From the NCBI GenBank assembly GCA_030248215.1, contig JASANG010000170.1, forward strand, positions 124,001 to 188,000: a stretch of DNA of 64,000 nt. The letters run 5' to 3'. The notes under the pieces are model-generated. The model did no database searches. It had not been told where the DNA came from and saw only the letters and a program-made list of their open reading frames with translations. Numbering within the stretch: the first letter of the stretch is position 1; each line of letters starts with the position of its first letter. A program made the position numbers and the translations under genes. The stretch comes from Enoplolaimus lenunculus. Lineage: Eukaryota; Nematoda; Enoplea; Enoplida; Thoracostomopsidae. This document shows positions 1-10,948 of the stretch, piece by piece.

Positions 1-83
1 ACTACAGCGGAACCAAAAATGTATTTTCAACAGTTCAGAAATCTATATTTTTGTGTATATTACTGTGCAAAAGCGACGCGCTG
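1..83. repeat. Dispersed repeat fragment
   Basis: The first 83 bases are nearly the same as 57641-57727, which lies inside the 1.48-kb hAT-like element at 56773-58255. Shared text includes ACAGCGGAACCAAAAATGTA and AAAGCGACGCGC. The window therefore probably opens inside or beside another copy of that sequence. Confidence 0.7.
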
Positions 84-2235
84 AATTGAACTACTTCATT
101 TATTGCGTGTGAGATGACTGGTTTAGCGCACCTAATTTACTATAAATTTCACGACACAAATGTAGGAGACAACGTTTCTGTATAACAACCAAACTTTTTG
201 AATCAATTTTGTGGTTTTCCTTCTCACAGAGTGGCTGCGGCTTCCTTGAACCTTCCGCACTTTGAAATGGTACTAAGTGGGATAGTGTTGCCCTCCAACT
301 CCACGCTAAGCTGTTCATTATTCAGATAGCTAGAATCGCTGAAAAAGTACTTCTAGACTGTTTTGGTGTATGTGAAGAAAGTCGTTTAGCATGGGAGTTT
401 GAATCTAAAAGTCATGAGCTCACGGGTCCTGCATGTTTTATGCGGAATTGAAATGTGTCCTTTACAGATGGTCCAAGTTTATTTGAAGATATCTTGCCTG
501 CTTACTGGAAATATTTTTGCAATGTTTAAATATTCTGATTTTTCTGTTTCTATAGTGTATTTTATTGTTCCAAAGATATTGCTTGCTCGATTTTATTGAA
601 CGTTACAGCCTTTCGTATTTTAGTATTCTAATTTTTACGAAATGCGAAAACTCCTGATGGAATTTACGCTGTATTTAGTACCAACCTACAGTGTCGTGTT
701 TCATTCAAAAACCAATTTAGAGTCTCGGGATAAACTTGATATTAAATATGCTGCAAACGAGTAGACCTTAAACAGATTTTAAGTTTACACATTATAGTGA
801 AAAAATTGTTACCAATTTGAAGCACGTTCTGTAAACTTTTTTTCCACATTTATCTACTTCTATATGAAATACTTTAATCGGGTTTGTATTTTGGGTGTTT
901 GCAAATGTCAAGCCTTGTCTTGATGCTCGCACAGAGATCCATGCGGTTTGTTTCATGAAATGTAATTTAAAAAAAACTCCGGTTGTGCTGCTATTGTACT
1001 ACTTCGTTACCAATGGCTTGCCGAATAAACGCTAAAAATCGCACTGAAATTTGCGCATTACGTACGACGACTTGAGAAAGATAAGCGTTTCAAGATCAAC
1101 CTGCGCATGTAAATCACACGCGATAAATGATTTTTACAAAATGTGCTTTCATTTCGAATTTGTGTAAAAACAACTTTTGACCAGAAATGGAGTATTTACA
1201 AAATAAAATGGGTCATTAAAAAATATTAAATATATTTTTTATCATTCGTCCAAGTATTATAATGGTTTTATGTTTTTTTATTAGAAATCCTCCTCGTACG
1301 GATGTCGAGTATTTGATGGTAAACAAAATATCTCGACACAAGGTTTCTGCGGTTTATTTGTGCGAATTTCCTCGACTTTTAAATGAGTTTTTTCTAAAAA
1401 AAGATTTTCTCCTCTTTATTCCACAATCTTGCACTCTGGTGGTGATAGTTTGTGTGTTTTTTTCGTGTATTTTAGAGATGTTTCAACAGACGCCTTTTTC
1501 TTACTGCATCAGTTGCAGTCACTTCTTTATTTAACGAGATTTTTCAAATTTTTCCACTTGTATGAATCGCATATGATTTAAAATTCGAAGAGTTTCCCTG
1601 AGTGTCTTCACGCTTATATTCACGTGGTCAGTCAGCGAAATCACGATAAGAAACCGAACGCACATACAAAGGGAACGGTCGAGTGGATATATCTTCATTC
1701 GAAATTTACTGGAGACAACCAAAAGCACTTTGTAATAGAGTTTATTATAAGCTTTATAGCATTCTAGATTTCTGCATCTTTTCTTTTTTTACAGAGGCTA
1801 TGCCCTCCAGAACTGAAATCTTGGCTACGCTCCTGGAAAAAACAACTTCAACGTATATAGAGACACATAAACGTCTTCATCTAGAAACTATAAATTTTCT
1901 TGAATGCTGACCGCACGTTTAAAATGCTTGATTTTTGTGCGTTTTTAGTATATTCTAGAATTCGTGTACAGTAGTTTGATTCATATTTCAAAAATGGATT
2001 CTAATCAGTTTCCTATCATAGCATTTGTTTTTGTTGGCCTTTGTATCGTTAATTTTCAAAAGACTTCATGATTTTTTAGTTTATGGCTAATAATGAAATT
2101 TGACAAAATGTAAAATGTGAAGATGTGCAAAATTACTGAAGTACAAGTGTAGAGTTATTTTTTCACTGATATGCCGTTGCACAGGTTTGCATTTTAAAGC
2201 GTGAAAAAGCTTACAAGCATACACATATGAAGCTC
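84..2235. other. Gene-less stretch, nothing recognised
   Basis: AT-rich sequence with only short open frames of under about 90 codons. None resembles a known protein. No inverted repeats, tandem arrays or RNA genes were recognised by eye. Confidence 0.5.
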
Positions 2236-2325
2236 TGTGTAAGCCTAAGCCTAAGCGAAGAATAGTCTAAAGCTTACACTGACTCTATTATAACCCCTCC
2301 GGAAAACGATCCGGCCCTGTTTTGT
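2236..2325 (-). mobile_element. Fragment of TTAGGC-core TIR element
   Basis: The segment runs AAGCCTAAGCCTAAGCG, then the AATAGTCTAAAGCTTA block, then a C-rich stretch ending CCGGCCCTGTTTTGTTAAG. This is the same order as the right half of the complete copies at 2923-3068 and 25964-26172. The left terminal repeat is missing, so it is a truncated copy. Confidence 0.6.
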
Positions 2326-2922
2326 TAAGTTTTTAAGCGGTTTTGCTTCAGTGCAAAAACTGCAGTGTTTACGAGTAGTGCGCATAGAACCATTAGTTCC
2401 CAGATCATATGCTTGACTGTATGTTTCCCATTCGGCTAAAAGGTTAAATAATTGCATCAGTACCTATTATAAAGACAAAAAATCCACATCAACTGCAAAT
2501 AACCCAATCGTGTTACTACTGAACATGCAACAGTCCAATTGTAATGTTGCAAAATGACTGACGCTCAATTGGAAGCTGAGTAAATATGTCAAAATCTGAA
2601 TTTCAAAAAGCTATTGCCTTGTTTTAATTGAATTCATGACTTTTTGATAGCATTTAGCAAAGTGTTTTTGGGTACTCGTGTGAAAAATGTCAAGATACGC
2701 ATTAGAACGAAACCAACAATTTGAGTTCCGATTTAGTCGTATAGCGCTCTATAAACGACCACATAGATTTAATGAAACTACAGTGCAGGTTTATATATAT
2801 TTTTTGCTATTTTCAGTTTCCATTTTTGTCACCGTTTTCTGGTGCTATACAGTAGATGCATTATATTTAGATTTTAGCCTTATTTTTGTGTTGGTTATAA
2901 ATCCAAGTTTGATAAAACTATT

Positions 2923-3068
2923 GGCCAATGTAAAGAACAGGGGCAGAACAGTATTATAAGCATATTCATAAGCCTAAGCCTAAGCCAAGCAAAAAATAGT
3001 CTAAAGCTTAAACTAACTCTATGCTAGTCCCACAGAAAAACGTTCCGCCCCTGATCTTTACATGGGCC
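2923..3068 (-). mobile_element. MITE-like element with TTAGGC-like core
   Basis: Terminal inverted repeats begin GGCCAATGTAAAGAACAGGG on the left and mirror CCCCTGATCTTTACATGGGCC on the right. The core is two to three copies of GCCTAA. The flanks AAACTATT and AAATTGTT look like a worn 8-bp target duplication (6 of 8 match). It has no coding capacity, so it is non-autonomous. Its superfamily is not certain: an 8-bp duplication fits hAT or Merlin, but the GGCC terminus is not the usual hAT end. Confidence 0.8.
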
Positions 3069-3593
3069 AAATTGTTGAAAATTGTTTGCAGAAAACTTTT
3101 CTGGTTCGAGTACGAATTATAGAAAATATATCAAAATAGTAACAAATATATGCTAAAATCGATGCATCCATAATTTTTGCCACGTGCTGCGTAAGCTTAC
3201 CTGTAATCGACCTTCAATAGGTTGCGGAGCACTACTAAACGTTGCCAGAAACATTTGTTGAAACTATGTACATTTTACGTTAGTTTACTATTTTTATGAT
3301 TTGTAATTTCCATTAATACGAATGTTCACTTGATTTTCTTGCTGTATTAATATGATTTAAAAATCTCAGCTCGATAGACATATGATTTATTTATATCACC
3401 AACCGCTTGCAGAAAAGCAAATTTGGTTCTCGTATCAATTAAAGAAAATCAAAATTGTAAAAAATTAAATACCATTTTCAAGCCGTGACAAATAGCTGCA
3501 GCTTGTGGCGTTACAAAGTTTTAATAGGTTTATGCTCCAAGTGGTAAAATTTAAACAGTTGTTGCAGTTTCTTAGCCGATATGGATGGTTTCT

Positions 3594-3803
3594 TTTCGCT
3601 GTACTGATCAGCGGCGGAACGTTTTTCGGTGCGACTAGAAAAGAGTAACCTTAAAGCTTTAAATAGACTAATTTTTTCGCTTTGCTTAGGCTAAGGCTTA
3701 GGAATATGCTCGTTCTTACGCGTAGGCGTAGGCTCAATCTTAGGCTTAGGCTTAGGAATATGCTTATAATACTGTTGTTCCTCACCAGTTCTTTACACTG
3801 GCC
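3594..3803 (+). mobile_element. MITE-like element with TTAGGC-like core
   Basis: The left end is worn (GTACTGATCAGCGGCGGAAC) and the right end reads TTCTTTACACTGGCC. The core holds runs of TTAGGCTTAGGC with the conserved GGAATATGCTTATAATACTG block. It lies in the opposite orientation to the copy at 2923. No clear target duplication remains. Confidence 0.75.
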
Positions 3804-4749
3804 ACACTTGCAAACGTTTTCCAGAAAAATGTGTATGGGTTTTGATAAAAGGTTTATAAAAATTGCTCTTGGTTTTATTTAATGCTTTTGGTTTTAATTA
3901 TTTAACTCAAGGTTGTGTGAAAAGCCACTCAAATCCAGCTCAGGTTTAGTACATATCGATCATTGCATTTTTGCGTTTTCCAACAAGTGTTGCAGTGGCT
4001 AAATAGTTAAGTTGAACGTTTTTAGAAGATTTGACACCGAGATCATCCGTGCTCCCCTTCAATATGCTCTATCCAATTTATATCGGTTAATAAAATATTC
4101 TTTGAAAAAGCCATTACAAGTACAAGGCAAAAAAACTTATACATTCATTTACTACGCCTCTCTGTTGTCTCTATCTATTAAACCAAAACTTGACGCCTAA
4201 AAACGTTTCGGTCTTGTTTAAAATTTATTTCTTTGCTTCATGGAGTTCAGGACCGATACCGAGTGCATTCTCAAACGCTGTGCTGGTCTCTTGACAGCCA
4301 AAGGTAATTTAAAGTGACATACCACACTCGCATTTGGGATTTGGTTGTGCTATTGATACTCAATTGCATATCCGATCTGCTCTAGGGGTAAAACATCAAT
4401 GCGGTTTGTATAGTATTGAAGAATACTGTCATTGCCAAAACGAGGCAAGAAAGACTAAATTATTTTAAGCTGTGCGCGTTGCTCGTATGTGCAATGGTTA
4501 TGTTACCAGTACCCCCCCCCCCAATGAAGGTCGCTGACCTTAAACGAAGCTGTGACCAAAAATGGTTTAAACCGCACCAAAGGTGGGCACCAAACTGCGC
4601 AGAAGCTAAAATGTGTCCGAAAGTTTGGCAAAAATAACAGGTTGCCAGTTTTATTTGTGAAGACAGCACAGCGTGTTTTTCTTCAAATTTTGGTATTTTG
4701 CTCACTTTGACTGATTGCAATGGTATGATACAAGCCAAAGCGACAGGCA
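3804..4749. other. Gene-less stretch, nothing recognised
   Basis: Short open frames only. There is a C homopolymer near 4508. No supported feature was found. Confidence 0.45.
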
Positions 4750-4910
4750 CGTAGCCAGTTCACTTTGCTAGGGGGGGGGGGGGCAAAAAATTTTCAGAAG
4801 GGGCACTCAACGGCTTTCAATGAGTTACAAGCAAGATGAAAATTTTCTAGGGGGGCCAAAATTTTCTCGGGGGCGGGGGTTCAGCCCCCCTGGCCCCCCC
4901 ATTGGCTACG
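4750..4910. repeat. Short G-rich inverted-repeat element
   Basis: Bounded by CGTAGCCA on the left and TGGCTACG on the right. The interior is rich in poly-G and the motif AAAATTTTCTCGG. A similar G-rich interior with an AAAAATTTTCA motif occurs at 19905-20055. It is probably a small transposon-derived repeat. Its class is unknown. Confidence 0.45.
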
Positions 4911-4930
4911 GACCCGCAAAGCGGTGAGTA

Positions 4931-5764
4931 CTGTATCGACCCGAATAAGAGGAGGAGGGGTAATAAGAGGGGGTCCGCATTTTGAGTCCGAATCAATTGA
5001 AGTCCGTATCCCTAATAAGAGTCCGTACGCGGATAGAGTCCCTAAACCGTAATTAGAGTCCATAACTGTCAATTAACCCGTATTTGTAGCGTATAAATGA
5101 CACCAGGACCAAATAATCTGAGTTCGAAACTTTAAAGCGTACTTAAATTTTGAAAGTACATTCCTAAGTATAACCTTGTTATAGGTGCGTAAATTGTGAT
5201 CCAACTAGCACAACATAATGCCAGAGTGAGCATTATGTTAAGCATTGTATTATTGCATATATTGTGTACAACAAGTATTTTATTGGTACAAAAAATTCAC
5301 CTGAAAAATGACAAGAACACACAAAATGAAACAACAACAAAACTAACACAACTGTAACAAAACAAGAAAAGGAAGCCAAACTAGAAACACTAGCCCTTGA
5401 CACCAGACTTTCTCCAATTGAGATGATTGCTAAGTTTTATTTCCGACAACTGTGTCGCCCCCGCAATATGCAAATTATCATGAAAGCTAACCCGGCAGTT
5501 GTTAAGCGCAACATGCAAATTGCTCGCAAAACTACAGCGAGAGAACACGGCCGCCACACTTGTATTATCGCTCAAGCCATTGACACAAGACAAATAAACG
5601 TTTAATTCAACGGATAATTGCAGTACCGGATATATCAGTTACGAAGGGCGGCGGAGCGTGGGTTGAAAATAAATAACAGTCCGTAACCGAATAACAAAAG
5701 CTGTACCCTCTAGAGCGGCCAAATAAATATCATTCTCCCGCCCCCTCTTGTTTGGGTACTACAG
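4931..5764. mobile_element. Tc1/mariner-superfamily element, longest copy
   Basis: The ends are CTGTATCGACCCGAATAAG and the inverse of CTTGTTTGGGTACTACAG, each flanked by TA. That target duplication is typical of the Tc1/mariner (including pogo) superfamily. Inner sequence includes repeated phrases such as AATAAGAG and AGAGTCC. It carries roughly 390 bp in the middle (about 5190-5570) that copies 2 and 3 lack. Frames there are short (60 and 67 codons on the two strands) and were not recognised, so it is probably non-autonomous. Confidence 0.75.
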
Positions 5765-5809
5765 TATAATGTTTAGTCAGTGGTTTGGGCCAGGCCCTAC
5801 TAGTTATTA

Positions 5810-6061
5810 CACTGTAAATTCCAGTGAGTTGATTTTAACTCAGAATGAGTTGAATCACTCAGTCTGAGTTAGGACTATCACAACTCACAATTCTGAGTCA
5901 ATTCTACTCATTCTGATTTAATTAATCAACTTCCACGGAGTGAACTCAACTCACTGTGAGAATCAACTCAACTCAGAGTGAGTTAACGTTTACTGTTATT
6001 AACGCACAAATAACTAACTTTACGTCTGAGTTGATTAATTAACTCATTGGAATTTACAGCG
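5810..6061. mobile_element. Tc1/mariner-type MITE, palindromic
   Basis: Ends CACTGTAAATTCC and GGAATTTACAGCG are inverted, and a TA dinucleotide sits on both sides. The interior repeats variants of ACTCAGAATGAGTTGA and its complement, so nearly the whole 252 bp can fold back on itself. No coding capacity is present. Confidence 0.85.
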
Positions 6062-6688
6062 TAGGAGATAGCTAATTGCTCAACGGCCGGTATCACAGGC
6101 CAGTTACGGCCATGGCTAATTTTTCATTGCTGAAAATTAGGCTAACCCCAAAATTTTCCCATCAAACAATTAGTTTTGGCCGATTTTTGTTTTGCTGCAA
6201 GTTATTCCACATTGATGTTGTTTAACTTCGAAGTTGTCGCAGCCTCGTTTTTCTACTTTTCGCCGTTGTTCTCTCGGTTGATTGATTTCTCAGGCCGTAT
6301 AAACGTTTAATTTAAAACAAACAAAAAATAAAGATCTATAGTTTCTAGCGAGGAATATTTTACGCTGATTTATTTATATATTTTAGTTGCTCGTTGTATC
6401 AGATTACGGCGAAGTAATTCCGGCATGCGATGACTGCTGCTGTTATTTTATGCTTTCGATTATATGTGTTGTCGAAATGTTTTTCTGTGTCAGAACATTT
6501 AAAATGGCTCATCTTTAAAATATGTAACAGTAACCCGGTGGACTTTTTGCTATGACAACCGTTTTCACGGGTAATGGTTGTTAAAATTGTTTACAGGAGA
6601 CATTCATTACATTCGACGGACAATGTTACCCTAATGTTGTCCCATTTTCCCGAGACAGCAATGTACCAGGTGCACAGACACAAATCTT
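6062..6688. other. Gene-less stretch, nothing recognised
   Basis: Sequence between the MITE and the minisatellite. Only short open frames are seen, and no motif was recognised. Confidence 0.4.
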
Positions 6689-7047
6689 ATTGGGACAGCG
6701 AGACAGTTGGGCAGTTGGGACAGCGGGACAGTTGGGACAGCGGGACAGTTGGGCAGTTGGGACAGGGGTACAGTTGGGACAGCGGGACACTTGAGACAGC
6801 GGGACTGTTGGGACAGCGGGATATTTGAGACTGTCCGACAGTTAGGACGTTTGGGACAGTTGGGACATCGCGACAGTTGGGACAATTGGGAAAGCGAGAC
6901 AGTTGGAACAGAGGGACGGTTGGACAGACAGTTCGGACAGTTAGGACAGTTGGGACAGTTCGAACACTTGAGACAGTTGGGACAGCGAGACCGCTGGGAC
7001 TGTTGGGACAGTGGCACAATCGGGACAGCAGGACAGAGGACAGAGGG
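6689..7047 (-). repeat. Minisatellite, 9-bp unit TTGGGACAG
   Basis: About 360 bp of imperfect tandem repeats of TTGGGACAG, often alternating with CGGGACAG. Because the period is a multiple of three, several frames stay open and give peptides such as GQLGQRDSWDSGTVG. These frames are by-products of the repeat and are not supported as genes. The same 9-mer in inverse orientation forms the larger array at 29408-30247. Confidence 0.9.
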
Positions 7048-7572
7048 TCAGCTGGGCCCACAACAAGGAAAACTCCTCCACATAAGTAAATTTTTATCCT
7101 GATCAGCCTCAACAACGTCCCTCGATATTTGGCTGTGCATATGTAAACAGGAAAACATATGTTTGCACTCATGGTACATTGCTGTCTCGGAACAATGCGA
7201 CGGCCTTTATCGCAACAGGATCCCATTCATCTATGGCATTTCCAGTACAATTTGCCAATCTATTTTACAATATTTCTCTTGTGCTAATAAGCAATATCTA
7301 AACCGATTCTGAATAGTGCTCTTTGATTACAATGTGTAAACTGCGCCCAAGATTGCGCAAAACACAAAAGTTAACTATGATTGATTTCGCAGCGCTGGCA
7401 TGATTTCAGTTTCCCGTTCGGTGTTCACTGTAAATAAAAAGTTCTTTTTGGCAAATGCTTTCAGAAATGGTATTTAAGCAGTACAAAATAAAGTTTTGTA
7501 ACTGCAACGTGGCATTAAGTTTATCAAAATTTAACAAATTTTTCAGGACAGATCGACGGTTGTTATACCTAC
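7048..7572. other. Gene-less stretch, nothing recognised
   Basis: Short open frames only. No repeats or RNA signals were seen. Confidence 0.4.
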
Positions 7573-8323
7573 TGTAGGTGGCTGTGCCACACTTAAACCT
7601 ATTTCAAACTAAAAACTAAAACTAAAATAAAACCCTATATCAAAACCACACCTTAAGGGAGTTCCTGGCTCCACCTAGTCTCTCTTAGAACTTAAGTTAG
7701 GCTTAGGCGTTGCTACAAGGCGTAGAAATTGGTAAATCGATGCTATGGCGGCTGTGTCCGCAATGTAAACTTACCTGGGGCCCTGCGTGGCCATAGAGTG
7801 GATTGATTAATAGTTCATATTGTGCTGGCCTAAATTGCGTTTAACGACATAGCTAGGCTATGTCAGCACCAAAAATGGTGCTTTGTATTGAGTGTCTCCG
7901 GCATGTTTGTTGTTGTTGTTGTAGTACCGGTTGGGTGGCTCTCGACCTCGACCGCATTGCGGACACCCAGTGGTGTGTGTCGGCAAAAATGCAAATGAGG
8001 TCGAGATGCCGATATGGGTAGCCAGGACCGGAATCAGTCTTGGTTGAGTTTTCTTACAATCTGGTTGGCGTTTATCTGGTTGGCGACGAGTGTTTAATTT
8101 TATATTGCTTTTGAATTTCGGTTGGTGTTTGGAAATTTTACTAAGTAAGGTCGAACGGATTTAAGTTTAAGTTTGTCACGGTGGCTTAATATGTGAAGGA
8201 AATCAGGTATCACGGACTTAATCGGCGTTGCGCAGGGCGCAGAAATTACCCAGTATTGGATACTGGTGTCATGTGCTAAAGGAACTTGGGATATTAAAGG
8301 AAACCTGGGGAAAAGTAGTCTAG

Positions 8324-8468
8324 TAAATCTAACGGGGTTAGATTTATTATTCTACAACGGCTGGGCCAAATCTAACGGGGTTAGATTGGTCGGAAATTTG
8401 GTGTAACTCTAACGGGGTTAGAGTGCACGGTTTAACGGGGTGTAATTCTAACGGGGTTAGAATTGCAC
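8324..8468 (+). repeat. Four tandem TCTAAC-GGG-GTTAGA hairpins
   Basis: Four perfect or near-perfect inverted repeats share the centre TCTAACGGGGTTAGA and lie within 145 bp. The stems differ outside the centre but stay paired: AAATC/GATTT, AATC/GATT, ACTC/GAGT, AATTC/GAATT. They sit at 8324-8346, 8369-8387, 8406-8424 and 8440-8468. They lie within the large repeat 7573-8775. Confidence 0.85.
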
Positions 8469-8558
8469 GGATTCTGGAAAACGGCAAAAGTATTTGGTAC
8501 GGTAAAGCCAGTGGCTGGATTAAATCAGATTCAGACGTCGGCTTTAAGGATTCCGGCT

Positions 8559-8775
8559 CGGGTTACCAGTTGAATTACATAACCTGTGATTTGCTGGCCT
8601 TTAATTTGGGTATTTCGTGTCTTACGGTTCGGGTACCAGTTAAATTACATAACCTGTGATTTGCTGGCCTTAATTTCGGTTGTTTTGTGTCCCACAGGTC
8701 GCGGTTACCAGTTAAATTACATAACCTGTGATTTGCTGGCCTTAAATTTGGGAATTTTGTGTGTCATACGGGTTG
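8559..8775 (+). repeat. Tandem repeat, ~72-bp unit, three copies
   Basis: The block GGTTACCAGTTAAATTACAT followed by AACCTGTGATTTGCTGGCCT occurs three times at about 8559, 8631 and 8703. The units differ by a few bases. The array sits at the downstream edge of the large dispersed repeat and may be part of its leader. Confidence 0.85.
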
Positions 8776-8897
8776 TGGGTTGGGATTTATAATAAACATT
8801 TACCGGCCGCGTTTTACTAAATCAGAGCGAATAGCATACATCGAGAAAAGAACTATACAGGCGATACAGGATACAGGCTTAAGTTTAAATCACGAAC

Positions 8898-9002
8898 TTC
8901 TCACAAATTTGACTCTGGCGGAGTCGAATTTTCACTCAGTTTGTGTAGTCGCGCAGAGCCTATTTCGGAGAGAGTCAATTTGACTCACTATTTTTTGCAG
9001 TG
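8898..9002. mobile_element. Possible right end of a Tc1/mariner-type MITE
   Basis: The sequence ends TTTTTTGCAGTG followed by TA, a typical Tc1/mariner-type terminus. Just inside are repeated GACTC/GAGTC motifs like those in the MITE at 5810. The matching left terminus was not found. Confidence 0.35.
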
Positions 9003-9374
9003 TACAGCAATCTGAGCGGGCATAAATTATGCTATCGGGAATCGCTCGCTTACGGCAAGTTTATCCGGTAATCATAAAAAACGGTTTCCTCCTAAACGCC
9101 ATGTCGACTTTCAACAGTTTGACTTTCATTAAACTAACATTGTCGTTTGCTATGGCATGGGGCCGTTATGGAAAACCGAATTCATATCCATTGCGTATGG
9201 GAGGCGCTGAGTTTTTTGTCTGGTTTCAGTTTTCGTGGAGTTCTCACCACACGGTTAGGTTGGATTTGCTGGTAATTTGAAGCGTTTTCTGTGCGCTATC
9301 CACCTCGTACCGATTGAGTTAAATCGCTACTTTAGTGTAATAGACTGAGGTCATTCATGAGGCTTAAGGTACAC
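9003..9374. other. Gene-less stretch, nothing recognised
   Basis: No supported feature. Open frames are short and unrecognised. Confidence 0.4.
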
Positions 9375-9588
9375 GGCCCATGTACAGATCAGGGGCGGAA
9401 CGTTTTTCTGTGGGACTGCAATAGTGTAATATGAAGCTTAAGACTTATTTTTGCTTGGCTTAGGCGTAGGCTTAGGCTTTAGGCTTGGGAGTATGCTCAT
9501 TCTCACGCTAAGGCTTAGGCTTATACTGAGACTTTAGGCTTAGGAATATGCTTATAATACTGTTCCACCCATGTTCTTTACATTGGCC
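9375..9588 (+). mobile_element. MITE-like element with TTAGGC-like core
   Basis: Ends GGCCCATGTACAGATCAGGG and the inverse of CATGTTCTTTACATTGGCC. Flanks AGGTACAC and AGGTATAC match at 7 of 8 positions, as an 8-bp target duplication. The core holds TTAGGCGTAGGCTTAGGC and further degenerate hexamers, then the GGAATATGCTTATAATACTG block. Confidence 0.88.
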
Positions 9589-10757
9589 AGGTATACTATG
9601 ACACGAGTGAAATGGATACTTCAGTTCAAAATCACATTGAAGTCATAGCTTTCGTTTTCATGGTTCTGCGATGTTCTGAAATAGTAGCTTATGAACAAAT
9701 AACAATACATATAGCGGCCCAATTTTAAAATTGCCAACCCATGCGCAAATCGTATATTGTTGGTTTTTCAGCTTTACAAAAAAATATGCTTATTCAACTG
9801 TCTTGCTGGCTGCACGGGGTTTAGAAATCTTAAACAAATTTTGAAATATTTTTAACCCAAATGATTTAAATAAAAATGCTACTAAAATATATATATGTAA
9901 TCAATTTTCATATCTGTTTTTGCAGGATTTATTCAGGTACATGATAGTTTCATAGACTTTATCCGTTGTTGTTAACCTTCCAGCGGCAAACGCTAGTAAA
10001 ACGTTAATATTAATTGCCTTTTGAATCATTTATCTTTTTAAATCAAACTTACAATGAAGTTTTTGCCCATGATTAATGGGCGTGGTCACAGAGCCTAAAC
10101 CTCTAAGTCTACATCTTACCGTATGCCTAACCATAAGGCTGAACATATGTCTATCCGTAGTATAATCTTAAGTCTATATTCATCAGTATCCCTGTCTCTA
10201 AGTGGACAGGCCCCTGTATAATGAATGTGGTCCAACGGTTTGATTTAGATAGTTGCTACTGAAATGAATGTATAGAGTGTATTCAAAAAGACAGATTATA
10301 TTTCTTTTTTAACTAAAAACGTTTTGTCTTTATGTACGGTGAGCAGTAGTTTGGCTTATGTTTACTGTCATTACAATATAATCAACATTATTGCCTGAAT
10401 TCCCCCATAATATCGATATTATAATCGCATATTTGTTCAGATCATTAAAGCCATGATGTATATTTCATATTCGAAGATCTGTATGCTAATTTTGTGTTGC
10501 AAAAACTCGACTTTAAGCTGCAATGTGCCTGAATGCCGGATACTCATTTCTATTTAGATGATTCGGTCCCTAAACAGCAACACATTAAAACTTTTTGTCT
10601 TGTAGCGAAGGAACACGCTGAAACCCGTGTGACATCATTGTTACGGATACTAAAACATTTTTGGTGCATATATATTATGATTTGCAAAATATACCGAGTT
10701 CATTGTGACGCCAAGAGCTCTTGTGAGAATTTACCCTTGAGTTTACATAAAATCTAG
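9589..10757. other. Gene-less stretch, nothing recognised
   Basis: AT-rich. The frames are short and unrecognised. A loose run of CTAAG/CTAAC words at 10095-10200 may be remnants of the hexamer family. Confidence 0.4.
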
Positions 10758-10948
10758 GGCCAATGTATAGAATAGGGCCGTAACCGTAGAATAGGCGTAT
10801 TCTTAAGCCTAAGCATAAGGATTGAGCGTAAGAATTTGCTTATACCTTAACCTAAACCTGAGCTTAAGCAAAAATAGCCTAACGCTTAAGCTTACTATAT
10901 ATTGCAGTCCCGCAGAAAAACGTGCCGCCCCTGATCTTGACAAGGGCC
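10758..10948 (-). mobile_element. MITE-like element with TTAGGC-like core
   Basis: Starts GGCCAATGTATAGAATAGGG and ends CCGCCCCTGATCTTGACAAGGGCC. Flanks AAATCTAG and AAATTTAG match at 7 of 8. The hexamer core is more degenerate (CCTAAGCATAAGG, CCTTAACCTAAACC) than in other copies, which suggests an older insertion. Confidence 0.85.

Larger units (their letters stand above)
7573..8775 (+). mobile_element. Large dispersed repeat, LTR-like leader, copy 1
   Basis: Begins TGTAGGTGGCTGTGCCACAC, exactly as the copy at 54679. The two share a chain of blocks: CCTAGTCTCTCTTAGAACTT, GTTAGGCTTAGGCGTTGCT, GGGCCCTGCGTGGCC, GTGTCACGGT-like text and repeated CTTGGG phrases. The TG start, hairpins and tandem repeats would suit the end and leader of an LTR-type element, but no coding region is seen nearby. 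The class is therefore inferred, and the sequence is treated as a fossil. The true 3' limit is unknown. Confidence 0.55.

Noticed and set aside
8559-8775. CRISPR-like spaced repeats
   Set aside because: The repeated part covers nearly the whole unit with no unique spacers, and the host is an animal.
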